From assembly GCA_965116765.1 (NCBI GenBank), contig OZ220718.1, positions 558,001 to 622,000 on the forward strand: a DNA stretch of 64,000 bases, in the 5' to 3' direction. Each line of letters begins with the position of its first letter. Position 1 is the first letter of the stretch. Position numbers and translations under genes: made by a program. The notes under the pieces are model-generated. The model searched no databases and had not been told where the DNA came from. It saw only the letters and a program-made list of their open reading frames with translations. The stretch comes from JAJEEA01 sp965116765. GTDB taxonomy: Bacteria > Acidobacteriota > Vicinamibacteria > Vicinamibacterales > UBA8438. Positions 1-8,811 of the stretch are shown here, one piece after another.

Positions 1-1058
1 CGGGCCAGCTCGGGCGCCGATGCGTTCCGGTGCTCGGCCATCACCGTCCGGATTCCGTCGAGATCGAAGAACCGGTCGGCCTCGTCCTGCGCCTCGGTCA
101 CCCCGTCGCTGTAGATGACGAGCCGGCCGCCGTCGGCGATGGTGACCGTCTGCTCCTCCCACGTCGCCTCGGCGAAGAGCCGCAACGGCGGCCCCGTCGA
201 GACGAGCGCCGACTCGGCGTCGCCGTCGAACAGCAGCGCCTTCGGATGCCCGGCGTTCACGAAGGTGAACTCTCCGGTCGAGAGGGTCAGCACGCCGTAG
301 AAGAGGGTGACGAACCGGTCCTGGCTCTTCTCGTGGAGCAGCGCCCGGTTGAGGGTCTGCACGAGCTCGGTCGGCGTCGCGCACGTCGAGGCCTCCGCCC
401 GCAGGATGCCCTGGGTCTCGGCCATGAGGATCGCCCCGGGGATGCCCTTGCCCGACGCGTCGCCCACTGCCAGGGCCACCCGATCGCCCGGCAGCTCGAG
501 GCAGTCGTAGAAGTCGCCGCCGACCTGGCCGCTGGCGTGCAGGTAGGCCCCGATGTCGTGGCGGGGGGCCGCCGGCATGGTCCCCGGCAGGAACGACTGC
601 TGGACGAACGCGGCGATCTTCAGCTCGTAGTCCAGGCGCCGGTTCTGCTCGGCGAGCAGCCGGTGGCGCTCGCGCGCGTAGCGGATGGCGCGCACGAGCA
701 GCTCGGGGATCAGGTGGTCCTTGACGAGGTAGTCCTGCGCGCCGCGCTTGACCGCCTTGACCGCGACCTCGTCGTCGTCGAGGTCGCCGAGGACGACCAC
801 CGGCGCGGTCTTGTCGAGGTGCCGGATGATCGCGAAGCCCTCGCCGCTGCGCGCCGCGTCGGGCGAGAGCCCCAGCAGCACCGCGTCGTAGGGGCGGGCG
901 TTTGTCTCCGCCACCTCGTCCGGGGCGGCAGGCACCACCTCGACGGTGAACGAGGGACGCCGCGCCTCCTGCAGGAGAGCGCGCACCCGCTCGGCGCCGG
1001 CGGGATCGTTCTCGACGAGCAGCACCCGAACGACGCCCGAGGGGACCTGAGTGGACAC
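1..1058 (-). CDS. RsbU/SpoIIE-type protein phosphatase with degenerate receiver domain (3' end outside window)
   Basis: Cytoplasmic PP2C-type serine phosphatase expected to dephosphorylate a STAS anti-anti-sigma protein in a partner-switching pathway. Residues about 10-125 form a response-regulator receiver (VRVLLVEND near the start, AQDYLVKDHL at its end), then a short linker helix, then the SpoIIE catalytic domain with GGDFYD, GDASGKG and YSDGVTEA, which supply the metal-binding aspartates. The receiver keeps the acidic cluster and the lysine, but the phospho-acceptor aspartate expected after DAVLL is glycine, so it is probably a pseudo-receiver. GTG at 1058 is the earliest possible start, since an in-frame TAA lies two codons upstream; no clear ribosome site is visible. 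A STAS gene lies 121 nt upstream on the same strand, which supports the pathway assignment. The C-terminus runs off the window. Confidence 0.85.
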   Translation of the reverse strand, partial: MSTQVPSGVVRVLLVENDPAGAERVRALLQEARRPSFTVEVVPAAPDEVAETNARPYDAVLLGLSPDAARSGEGFAIIRHLDKTAPVVVLGDLDDDEVAVKAVKRGAQDYLVKDHLIPELLVRAIRYARERHRLLAEQNRRLDYELKIAAFVQQSFLPGTMPAAPRHDIGAYLHASGQVGGDFYDCLELPGDRVALAVGDASGKGIPGAILMAETQGILRAEASTCATPTELVQTLNRALLHEKSQDRFVTLFYGVLTLSTGEFTFVNAGHPKALLFDGDAESALVSTGPPLRLFAEATWEEQTVTIADGGRLVIYSDGVTEAQDEADRFFDLDGIRTVMAEHRNASAPELA

Positions 1059-1179
1059 GCGTTATCGACTCGCCGGCTCGACGCCGGGGGCTGCGCCGTG
1101 GACGGGCATACCCCCGGCAGGGTTGGTGTGGGCGGCGGCGCCTCGGGGCGGCGACGGACCGCAGGCGACGGTTTCCGGG

Positions 1180-1521
1180 CTACGAGAAGCTCTGCACCGC
1201 ATCCGACTCCGACTCGAACGTGTCGAACACCATCTCGAGCTTGGTCGTCACCATCAGGTCCATGACGCGCTCGTTCAGGTTGAGCAGCTTGAGCTTGCCG
1301 CCGGCGCCCAATACCGCGGAGCGCTTCGACAGCAGTCCCCCGAGAGCCGCGCTGTCGATGAACGACACGGCGCCGAGGTTGAGGACCAGCTTCGTGTTTC
1401 CGGCGTCGAGCAGATCGTCGATCCGGTCCCACAGCGCGTCGGCGGCGTCGCCGGCTACCTTGCCGCTGAGGTCGAGCACCTTGACGGCGTCGACGTCCCG
1501 TTGGTCGATTCGAAGTGCCAT
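1180..1521 (-). CDS. STAS-domain anti-anti-sigma factor
   Basis: Single-domain STAS protein of 113 residues, the normal size for SpoIIAA/RsbV relatives. It would bind and sequester an anti-sigma kinase when unphosphorylated. The sheet-helix pattern is clear (VKVLDLSGKV early, LVLNLGAVSFIDSAALGGLL in the middle), and the serine of FIDSAALG is the expected phosphorylation site. ATG at 1521 is chosen over longer in-frame starts because AGGGAGG sits about six bases upstream. It is probably the first gene of an operon with the SpoIIE-type phosphatase that follows, which would be its activating phosphatase. No anti-sigma kinase is visible in the window. Confidence 0.9.
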   Translation of the reverse strand: MALRIDQRDVDAVKVLDLSGKVAGDAADALWDRIDDLLDAGNTKLVLNLGAVSFIDSAALGGLLSKRSAVLGAGGKLKLLNLNERVMDLMVTTKLEMVFDTFESESDAVQSFS

Positions 1522-1989
1522 GGCAACCTCCCTGGGAGCCCTGGCGGAACCCGTTGCACCGCGATCGGCGCTACATCGCCGATCGAATGCGGTGGGAGGG
1601 TCATCGTGGACTCCCACGCCAATGCTGACCCAAACCCGGCGGGAACGCAACGGTTCCGTGACGGGCGCGGGTCCCCGACGAGGGGGCCGCCGCCGGGACC
1701 CCGGGGGAGGCACGTTCGGCGCGTGGCCGTTCTCGAAGCAGTCGCCGACGAAGTCGCCGCCCGTGCCGGCCTTCGAGACCGGGTGGTCGGTGGGTCGTTC
1801 TGCCGGATCACCTCGCCGGTGCGTCGGGCGCGGGTCCGGCGCGGGGGCGCCACGGCACGGCTCGGGCAGCTGGCCGGGACGAAGCGAGCCGGTCGTCGCC
1901 GGGCAGGGTTGCGGACTCGGCCCTCGAGCTGCATCATTAGGGCCGGTATCGGTGCGTCCACTCGACGGATCGGCCCGCGTGGAGGATCG
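1522..1989. other. Intergenic stretch without recognisable gene
   Basis: Divergent region between the STAS gene (minus) and the ankyrin gene (plus). Open frames here show no domain, signal peptide or ribosome site and are GC-driven extensions of neighbouring frames. It must hold the promoters of both genes, but I see no convincing -35/-10 pair. Confidence 0.5.
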
Positions 1990-3501
1990 ATGATGGGTGC
2001 CGAGAGTCGGTCACGAGGATGGTGCTGGTTGGCCGCGGGCCTGCTCGCCGCGGCCGCGAGCGCGGCCGCGGAAGCGGCCAACGGCGACGGCCGTGCCCTG
2101 ATCGCGGCGGTTCGCGCGCAGGACTTCGAGGCGTCGCGGGCGTTGATCGACGGGGGCGTCGACGTCGACGCGGTCCAGCCCGACGGCGCGACCGCGCTGC
2201 ACTGGGCGGCGTACCACGACGCCGTCGAGCTCGTCGACCTGCTCGTCGGGGCCGGCGCCGCCGTCGACGCGGCCAACGACTACGGGGTGACGCCGCTCGG
2301 ACTGGCGTGCGACGGCGCCGCCGAGGCGACGGTGGCCCGGTTGCTCGCGGCGGGGGCGGACCCGAACCGGGCCCGCGGCACCGGCGAGACGCCGGTCATG
2401 ACCTGCGCCCGGACCGGCTCGGCCGAGGCGGTGCGCAAGCTCCTCGCCCACGGCGCCGACCCGTCCGCGGTCGAGCCGTGGCACGGCCAGACCGCCCTCA
2501 TGTGGGCGGCGGGCGCGGGACACGCCGACGCGGCGCGGGCCCTGCTCGAGCACGGGGCCGACGTCGAGGCCCGTTCGAAGGGCGGCTTCACGGCGCTGCT
2601 GATTGCCGCCCGCGAGGACGGTCCGGCCCTCGTCGGCGACCTCGTCGCGGCGGGGGCCGACGTGAACGCGGCGGCGCCGGACGGCACCACGCCGCTGCAC
2701 GTCGCGGCGGTGCGCGGCCACGCGGGACTGGCGATGGTGCTGCTCGAGCACGGGGCGGACCCGAACGCCGACGGCCCCGGCTACACCGCCCTGCACTGGG
2801 CGGCGGGGTCGTGGCACACCGAGCTGACCGGCCGCCTGCGGGGCATCGACACCGACGCCGACCCCGAGTGGCGCTCGCTCAACGGCCTGCGCGCCGGCAA
2901 GCTGGCCCTCGTCGACGCGCTGCTGGCCCACGGCGCCGACCCCGACGTCCGGCTCGGCCGCCACCCGCCCCAGTTCGGCTTTGCGAGCCAGCGCTTCCGG
3001 GTGAGCCTGCTCGGCGCCACCCCGTTCCTGCTCGCCGCGATGGACGCCAACGTCGAGGTCATGCGACGCCTCGCGGCGGCCGGCGCGGACACCCGGGCCG
3101 CGACCGACGAGAACAACACGCCGCTCATGGTCGCGGCGGGGCTGGGGCAGGTGCCGGCGGAGACGCGGGTGACCGGGCACGAGGCCCTCGAGGCGGTCGA
3201 GCTCGTGCTGGAGCTGGGGGCCGACGTCAACGCCGTGAACCTGAGGGGCCGCAGCGCCCTCTACGGGGCCGCCCACATCCGGTCGGACGCGATCGTGCAG
3301 CTGCTCGTCGACCGGGGAGCGCTGGTGAACCTCGAGGACGATCGCGGCGTCACGCCCCTGATGGTCGCCGAGGGCGGCGGCCACATTTTGCTGCCGGGCC
3401 TCGGGGGCGGGAGCACCGCCGACCTGCTGCGGGCCCTCGGCAGCGACGAGACCGTGCGGTCGAGCTTCATCGAGAACTTCAGCCAGGGGGCCATCCGCTA
3501 G
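1990..3501 (+). CDS. Secreted ankyrin-repeat protein (cassette 1)
   Basis: 503 residues: a signal peptide (about 1-28, core LAAGLLAAAASAAAEA) and then roughly ten ankyrin repeats covering almost the whole mature chain, with repeated units such as GATALHWAA, TPLHVAAVRGH and LLEHGADPN. Ankyrin repeats mediate protein-protein contacts; the partner is unknown. GGAGG at 1981-1985 supports ATG 1990 (ATG 1993 is also possible). The next two genes encode a DUF1592 cytochrome-like protein and a DUF1552 Tat protein, and the same trio recurs at 46323-51773, so this protein probably works with them in the periplasm or at the cell surface. No catalytic domain is visible. Confidence 0.85.
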   Translation: MMGAESRSRGWCWLAAGLLAAAASAAAEAANGDGRALIAAVRAQDFEASRALIDGGVDVDAVQPDGATALHWAAYHDAVELVDLLVGAGAAVDAANDYGVTPLGLACDGAAEATVARLLAAGADPNRARGTGETPVMTCARTGSAEAVRKLLAHGADPSAVEPWHGQTALMWAAGAGHADAARALLEHGADVEARSKGGFTALLIAAREDGPALVGDLVAAGADVNAAAPDGTTPLHVAAVRGHAGLAMVLLEHGADPNADGPGYTALHWAAGSWHTELTGRLRGIDTDADPEWRSLNGLRAGKLALVDALLAHGADPDVRLGRHPPQFGFASQRFRVSLLGATPFLLAAMDANVEVMRRLAAAGADTRAATDENNTPLMVAAGLGQVPAETRVTGHEALEAVELVLELGADVNAVNLRGRSALYGAAHIRSDAIVQLLVDRGALVNLEDDRGVTPLMVAEGGGHILLPGLGGGSTADLLRALGSDETVRSSFIENFSQGAIR

Positions 3502-3718
3502 CAACCGGCGAACCACCACCCCTTGCACGACCCCGAACGGGCGCCGATGGACCCCGGCACGGGCTGACAGGCGTGGGGGAGAGCGCATGCCGGGCCCATG
3601 CAACCGTGGAGCAGCGCAGCGGGGGATGCATCGCCGGTCGAGGCCATCCGGGCGCGGCGCCTGGTCCCGCGGGTGGATGGCGGCGGTGAGCCGTAGCCGG
3701 TCGTCAAGGGAGACAACG

Positions 3719-6247
3719 ATGATGCGCGATGGTCGGTCCGTGGCGAACGCGCCGGGCGCAGCGGTGCTGGTTTGCGCGTTCATCGTCATGAGTACGTCGT
3801 CCGGGGGTGCGCAGCCGGCCGGTGAGATCGCGCCGACCGCAGGCCCGACCGCGCGGCTGGCGGCGGGCGAGTCCGCGGAGGAGGCCGCGACCTTCCGGGC
3901 CGTTCTCGACCGCTACTGCGTCGCCTGCCACAACGGGCGCACCCTGGCCGGCAGCCTCGCCCTCGACGACGTCGATCTCGGCCGGGTTGGCCCGGACGCC
4001 GAGCTGTGGGAGAGGGTCCTCGAGAAGCTGCACACGCGGGCGATGCCGCCGCCCGGCCGCCCGCGGCCCCGGCCGGCGGTCTACGACGCGTTCGGCGCGT
4101 GGCTGGAACGGTCGCTCGACCAGTGGGCGGCCGACCATCCCAATCCCGGCCGGCCGGCGATCCATCGCCTGAACCGGCTCGAGTACGCCAACGCGGTGCG
4201 CGACCTGCTGCACCTGGAGATCGACGCGCAGGACCTGCTGCCGGCCGACGACATGGCGTTCGGCTTCGACAACAACGCCGCCATCCTGACCGTCGCGCCG
4301 GGGCTGTTCTCGCGGTACATGTCCGCGGCGCGCACGGTCAGCCGTCTCGCCGTCGGGGATCCCTCGATCGATGCCGACGTCATGCGCTATCCGGTGTCGC
4401 CGCTGCTGATGCAGGACGGGCGGATGGGCGAGGACCTGCCGTTCGGCTCGCGCGGCGGCGCCGCGGTGCGGCACCACTTTCCCCGCGACGGCGACTACGT
4501 GCTGCGCATCGAGCTTCGGGCCGGGGGGCGCAACGAGCCGCAGGAGATAGACGTCCGGGTGGACGGCGAGCGCGTCGCCCTGCTGCGCGCGGGCCGCTGG
4601 CCCGACGACGCCCCGGCGGGGACGCCGGGCGCACGCGCGGCGGACGAGGGTCTCGCGGTGCGCTTCGCGGCCCGGGCGGGGACCCGGCTCGTGTCGGTCT
4701 CGTTCACGGGACGGACGATGACCCCCGAGGGGGTGGCTCCGGCCCGCCTGCCGCTGTGGACGTTCTCGACCGGCCGCGGCTACGTCGAGCCGATGGCCCT
4801 CGACGCCTTCGAGATCGAGGGGCCTTACGACGGGGAGACGGCCGCCGCGGCCGGGGAGGCCCCGGGCGCCGCCGCCACCGTCGAGACTTCGGCCGCCGTC
4901 ACCGTCGAGACTTCGGGCGTCGCCGCCGCCGTCGAGGCTGCGGGCACCCCCAGCCGCCGGCGCATCTTCGTCTGCGAGCCCGCGTCGCCGGCCGACGAGG
5001 AGGCGTGCGCGGCGCGCATCGTCGGCACGCTGGCCCGGCGGGCGTTCCACCGGCCGGTGACCGACGAAGACGTGCAGGACCTGCTCGCCTTCTACCGGGA
5101 GGGGCGGGCGGAGGGGGACTTCCGCGACGGCGTCCGGCGCGCCCTCGAGAGCATTCTCGTCGACCCCGAGTTCCTCTTCCGCATCGAGCGCGACCCGCCG
5201 GGCGCCCCGCCCGCGAGCGCCTACCGCCTCAGCGACGTCGAGCTCGCGGCGCGCATCTCGTTCTTCCTCTGGGCCAGCATCCCGGACGACGAGCTGCTCG
5301 ACGCGGCGGCCGCGGGCCGGCTGCGCGACCCCGAGGTGCTCGAGGCGCAGGTGCGGCGCATGCTCGCCGACGAGCGCGCCGAGACCCTCGTCACCAGCTT
5401 CGCCGCGCAGTGGCTGCACCTGCGGCGCATGCGCACCGTCACCCCCGACGTCAACGCCTTTCCCGCCTTCGACGAGAACCTGCGCGACGCCCTCGTCCGC
5501 GAGACCGAGCTCTTCGTCGGCAGCCAGCTGCGGGACGACCGCAGCGTCGTCGAGCTGCTCACCGCCGATTACACCTTCGTCGACGAGCGGCTGGCCCGTC
5601 ACTACGGCATCCCCGGCGTCTACGGCCCCCGCTTCCGCCGCGTCGAGTGGGACGACGACCGGCGGCGCGGGCTGCTCGGGCAGGGCAGCATCCTGACCGT
5701 GACCTCCCTCGCCACCCGCACGTCGCCGGTGGTGCGGGGCAAGTGGATCCTCGAGAACCTGCTCGGCACGCCCCCGCCGCCCCCGCCGCCCGACGTGCCC
5801 GAGCTGGAGGAGCAGGCGGAGAGTGGCGAGGCCACGTCGCTGCGGGCCCGGCTCGAGGCGCACCGCGCCAACCCCGCCTGCTCGGGCTGCCACTCGCGCA
5901 TGGACCCGCTGGGCTTCGCCCTCGAGAACTTCGACGCGGTGGGGCAGTGGCGCGACGCCGACGCCGGCGGGGCGCCCATCGACACCGCCGGGGTGCTGCC
6001 CGACGGCGCCGCCTTCGACGGGCTGCCGGCGCTGCGCGACATCCTGCACGGCCGCCGCGACGAGTTCGTCGCCACCGTCACCGAGAAGCTGCTGACCTAT
6101 GCCCTCGGGCGCGGCGTCGAGCACTACGACCGCCCCGCCATCCGCGCCATCGTGCGCGAGGCCGCCGCCGACGACTACCGCTGGTCGTCTATAATCCTCG
6201 GCATCACCCGCAGTCTCCCGTTCCAGATGAGGAGATCGGAGTCATGA
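3719..6247 (+). CDS. DUF1587/1592/1588/1585 protein with cytochrome c-type heme motif (cassette 1)
   Basis: About 842 residues, exported (hydrophobic segment near residues 12-30). Domains in order: planctomycete-type cytochrome c with CVACH at residues 67-71; DUF1587 (HRLNRLEYANAVRDLL); a beta-rich region; DUF1595 (ARRAFHRPV..EDV); DUF1592 (ISFFLWASIPDDELL, AAQWLHLRRM); DUF1588 with a second CxxCH (CSGCH) followed by MDPLGFALENFDA; DUF1585 at the C-terminus (TEKLLTYALGRGVEHYD). The family is widespread in Planctomycetes and Acidobacteria; its reaction is unproven, and heme-linked periplasmic redox work is inferred from CxxCH. ATG 3719 (or 3722) follows AAGGGAGA. A low-complexity Ala/Val/Thr-rich insert with a duplicated VETS motif (DNA about 4837-4950) is absent from the paralogue at 47863. 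The stop overlaps the next start (ATGA). Confidence 0.85.
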   Translation: MMRDGRSVANAPGAAVLVCAFIVMSTSSGGAQPAGEIAPTAGPTARLAAGESAEEAATFRAVLDRYCVACHNGRTLAGSLALDDVDLGRVGPDAELWERVLEKLHTRAMPPPGRPRPRPAVYDAFGAWLERSLDQWAADHPNPGRPAIHRLNRLEYANAVRDLLHLEIDAQDLLPADDMAFGFDNNAAILTVAPGLFSRYMSAARTVSRLAVGDPSIDADVMRYPVSPLLMQDGRMGEDLPFGSRGGAAVRHHFPRDGDYVLRIELRAGGRNEPQEIDVRVDGERVALLRAGRWPDDAPAGTPGARAADEGLAVRFAARAGTRLVSVSFTGRTMTPEGVAPARLPLWTFSTGRGYVEPMALDAFEIEGPYDGETAAAAGEAPGAAATVETSAAVTVETSGVAAAVEAAGTPSRRRIFVCEPASPADEEACAARIVGTLARRAFHRPVTDEDVQDLLAFYREGRAEGDFRDGVRRALESILVDPEFLFRIERDPPGAPPASAYRLSDVELAARISFFLWASIPDDELLDAAAAGRLRDPEVLEAQVRRMLADERAETLVTSFAAQWLHLRRMRTVTPDVNAFPAFDENLRDALVRETELFVGSQLRDDRSVVELLTADYTFVDERLARHYGIPGVYGPRFRRVEWDDDRRRGLLGQGSILTVTSLATRTSPVVRGKWILENLLGTPPPPPPPDVPELEEQAESGEATSLRARLEAHRANPACSGCHSRMDPLGFALENFDAVGQWRDADAGGAPIDTAGVLPDGAAFDGLPALRDILHGRRDEFVATVTEKLLTYALGRGVEHYDRPAIRAIVREAAADDYRWSSIILGITRSLPFQMRRSES

Positions 6248-7602
6248 TCATCACCCGACACGCGCTTCCCCGACGCACCGTGCTCCGCGGCCTCGGAACC
6301 GCGGTGGCCCTGCCGCTGCTCGACGGGATGGTTCCGGCCCTGACCGCGCTCGAGCGGACGGCGGCCAGGGCGAAGCCGCGGCTGGGGGTGGTCTACGTGC
6401 CGCACGGGGCGGTGATGAACAACTGGACCCCCGCCGCCGAGGGCCGCGGGTTCGAGTTCTCGCCGATCCTGCAGCCGCTGGAGCCGTTCCGCGACCGGCT
6501 GCAGGTCCTGACCGGGCTCGACCACGCCCCCGCCGCGCAGATGCCGGGCGACCCCGCCGGCGGCCACGGGCGCATCACCGGCGCGTTCCTCACCGGGGTG
6601 CACGCCAAGCCCACCGAGGGGGCCGACTTCCGGGCCGGCACCTCGGTGGACCAGATCGCGGCCAAGGTGCTCGGCCGGGAGACCCAGCTCGCCTCGCTCG
6701 AGGTGGGCATCGGCCTGCCGGAGTTCGCCGGCGCCTGCGACGCCGGCTTCAGCTGCGCCTACATCAGCACCCTGTCCTGGAGCACGCCGACGACCCCGCT
6801 GCCGATGGAGAGCAACCCGCGGGCGCTCTTCGAGCGGCTGTTCGGCGACGGCGCCACCACCGACCCCGAGGCGCGCCGCGCGCGGCGGCGCGAGGACCGG
6901 AGCATCCTCGACGCGGTGACCCGCAAGGTGGCGCGGCTGCGGAAGGGGCTCGGGGCGGCCGACCAGGCCAAGCTCGGCGACTACCTGGCGGCGGTGCGCG
7001 ACGTCGAGCGGCGCATCCAGCGGGCCGAGGCCCAGTCTGACCAGGAGCTGCCGGTCGTCGAGCGGCCGTCGGCGAGCGTGCCGGCCTCGTTCAGCGAGTA
7101 CGTCAAGGTGATGTTCGACCTGCAGGTGCTCGCCTACCAGACCGACATGACCCGGGTCGTCAGCTTCCTGATGACGCCCGAGCTGACCGCCCAGACCTAT
7201 CCCGAGATAGGCGTGCCCGACCCGCACCACGCGCTGTCGCACCACGAGAACAAGCCCGAGAGCCTCGCCAAGCTGGTCAAGGTGGGCACCCATCACACCG
7301 GGCTCTTGGCCTGGTATCTCGACCGGCTGCGGGAGACCCCGGACGGCGACGGGTCGCTGCTCGACCAGGTGATGGTGCTCTACGGCAGCGGCATGAGCAA
7401 CAGCAACCTGCACAACATCCAGAACCTGCCGATCCTGCTCGCGGGCGGCGGGGCGGGACGCCTGCGGGGCGGCCGGCACATCCGCTTTGCCGAGGGGACC
7501 CCGCTGACCAACCTCTACCTGTCGCTGCTCGGCAAGCTCGACGTGCCGGCGGAGCGGGTGGGTGACAGCACCGGACGGCTGACCGAGCTGAGCGAGGTCT
7601 GA
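6244..7602 (+). CDS. DUF1552 Tat-exported protein (cassette 1)
   Basis: 452-residue DUF1552 protein. The N-terminus has a twin-arginine-like signal (PRRTVLRGLG followed by the hydrophobic VALPLLDGMVPALTAL), then family motifs GVVYVPHGAVMNNWTP, LTGLDHAPA, SCAYISTLSWS, VRDVERRIQ and LYGSGMSNSN. The family lies distantly among alkaline-phosphatase-like folds in some classifications; no catalytic role is established. The start overlaps the upstream DUF1592 stop (ATGA at 6244-6247), with GGAG just upstream, so the two are translationally coupled and probably form a complex or pathway pair. The paralogue at 50385 has the same MIIT..RRTVLRG start and the same overlap. Confidence 0.88.
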   Translation: MIITRHALPRRTVLRGLGTAVALPLLDGMVPALTALERTAARAKPRLGVVYVPHGAVMNNWTPAAEGRGFEFSPILQPLEPFRDRLQVLTGLDHAPAAQMPGDPAGGHGRITGAFLTGVHAKPTEGADFRAGTSVDQIAAKVLGRETQLASLEVGIGLPEFAGACDAGFSCAYISTLSWSTPTTPLPMESNPRALFERLFGDGATTDPEARRARRREDRSILDAVTRKVARLRKGLGAADQAKLGDYLAAVRDVERRIQRAEAQSDQELPVVERPSASVPASFSEYVKVMFDLQVLAYQTDMTRVVSFLMTPELTAQTYPEIGVPDPHHALSHHENKPESLAKLVKVGTHHTGLLAWYLDRLRETPDGDGSLLDQVMVLYGSGMSNSNLHNIQNLPILLAGGGAGRLRGGRHIRFAEGTPLTNLYLSLLGKLDVPAERVGDSTGRLTELSEV

Positions 7603-7635
7603 TCGCCCCCCCGCGGGCGGCGCCGCGCACGCCGG

Positions 7636-7660
7636 GCCGCGGGGGGCGCACCCCCGCGGC
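7636..7660. terminator. Strong GC hairpin after cassette 1
   Basis: A perfect ten-base-pair stem (GCCGCGGGGG / CCCCCGCGGC) with a five-base loop lies 34 nt after the DUF1552 stop. There is no T-run, so it is terminator-like rather than a textbook intrinsic terminator. Confidence 0.45.
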
Positions 7661-7722
7661 CGCGACGACCTTCGGCTTGCCTCGCCGGTGGGCATGCGCA
7701 CGGCAACCGTGGGCGCCGTCAT

Positions 7723-7749
7723 GCCGGTCCCGCACCATGCGGGACCGGC
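7723..7749. terminator. Perfect 12-bp inverted repeat between convergent genes
   Basis: GCCGGTCCCGCA and its exact complement are separated by CCA. It lies between the plus-strand DUF1552 gene and the minus-strand gene ending at 7799, a natural place for a bidirectional terminator. A T-run is lacking. Confidence 0.45.
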
Positions 7750-7798
7750 TCGCCGCTTCTGTCAGCCCGTAGCAGCCCACCGAGAAGCGGACGCGTCT

Positions 7799-8008
7799 TC
7801 ACGCGCTGCAGGGATACTCGAACCAACAGAACCAACCCCCCAACCAGGGCACGTACGCGCACCGCACAATCGGCTCACATCCCGGCGGCGGCCAATCGCA
7901 ACGCGGCGGCCCGCACCACTCCTCCTGTGCCTCTGCGACCGTTGAACCCGGCACGGACACCGCCAACGCAGCTACCATCAAGACCGCCGCCACCACTCGC
8001 TTGAACAT
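7799..8008 (-). CDS. Small secreted cysteine-rich peptide
   Basis: 69 residues, no family recognised. A clear signal peptide (MFKRVVAAVLMVAALAVS, cleavage probably after VAEA) leaves a mature peptide of about 40 residues rich in Trp, Pro and Cys. It has six cysteines (WC, RC, GC, RC, FC, PC), enough for three disulfides. ATG 8008 is preceded by AAGGAGG at good spacing. It sits beside a second small exported protein of the same orientation. Possible roles (secreted effector, metal binding, stress peptide) are open; nothing in the sequence decides. Confidence 0.65.
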   Translation of the reverse strand: MFKRVVAAVLMVAALAVSVPGSTVAEAQEEWCGPPRCDWPPPGCEPIVRCAYVPWLGGWFCWFEYPCSA

Positions 8009-8136
8009 CCCGCCTCCTTCCTGTCACTCGACCCGCGCTCTTTTCTCCTTGCTCGCGGTGTCAGGAGCCTCCCGTTCTCTCGCTCTCGTTCTCCGTGCAA
8101 CGGGCGCCGTCGTCGCGAACCTGCCCCGGCGGCGCA

Positions 8137-8352
8137 CTACCGGGCGACGGCGAGCGCCAGCGGACAGTCCCGGCAGCCCGCGGCCATCCGGCCGATGTAG
8201 AGCGAGTAGTCCCAATCGACTCCCAGCGCGTGCAGCCACCGGGTATCGTGCGGGCGTTCGATGACGTGACGGTTCGGCGTCGCGTGCAGGGCGCCGGCGA
8301 CGAGCGGTAGCGCCGCCAACACCACCGCGGCCAGGAATCTCCGCGTCCTCAT
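8137..8352 (-). CDS. Small exported hypothetical protein
   Basis: 71 residues with an N-terminal export signal (MRTRRFLAAVVLAALPLVAGALHA) and a short mature part rich in His, Trp and Tyr that ends with a CRDC pair. No family recognised. ATG 8352 follows GAGGAGG at the right distance, which decides it against the longer in-frame opening at 8601. It lies 128 nt upstream of the cysteine-rich peptide gene on the same strand, so the two may be one transcript. Function unknown. Confidence 0.55.
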   Translation of the reverse strand: MRTRRFLAAVVLAALPLVAGALHATPNRHVIERPHDTRWLHALGVDWDYSLYIGRMAAGCRDCPLALAVAR

Positions 8353-8811
8353 GAATGACCTCCTCGAAGATCTGCGCGACCCCATGTCGCGCTGTCGGAT
8401 GTCCGCGTCGATCGGACAGCTCCGCCCGGCATGGATCGCAACGGTCGTGCCATCGGGTCGCGATGCGGGGAAACCCGCCGAACCGGCGGTGTGAACGACT
8501 CGCGGCAGGGCGGGTGACGACGGTGCCGGGATGTGACGGAAACTGCAGGAGCCGTTGCCGCGGGGGCGCCGCGCCCTCCGCCGGCGAATGGCCTCCCGCA
8601 CCCCCGGATCGGGCGGCGGTCGCGCAGGCCGTCAACCCCGGTTGTCACGGCAGCCGGCCCGGTTGCCTTCGGCCGGGCTTCGCCGCGCACGGAAGCGCCT
8701 CACCGGGGCTGCTCCCTCCGTCTCCGGCGCGCGTCCCTGTTATCATGCCGGGCGCGGCATCGCCTTCCACGACGCCGACCTTCGGCGACCCGGACTTCGA
8801 CCAGGACGATG
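8353..8811. promoter_or_regulatory. Divergent intergenic region with probable -10 box for the FG-GAP lipoprotein
   Basis: 459 nt between the divergent small gene (minus) and the lipoprotein gene (plus). TATCAT at 8741-8746 is a plausible -10 about 65 nt before the lipoprotein start. No good -35 is visible and no gene is supported inside. Confidence 0.35.

Noticed and set aside
30..1265. Long plus-strand open frame
   Set aside because: Antisense to the phosphatase and STAS genes; no ribosome site or domain; GC-driven.
6185..6192. TATAAT-like sequence near the end of the first DUF1592 gene
   Set aside because: Inside conserved coding sequence; the downstream gene is translationally coupled and needs no own promoter.
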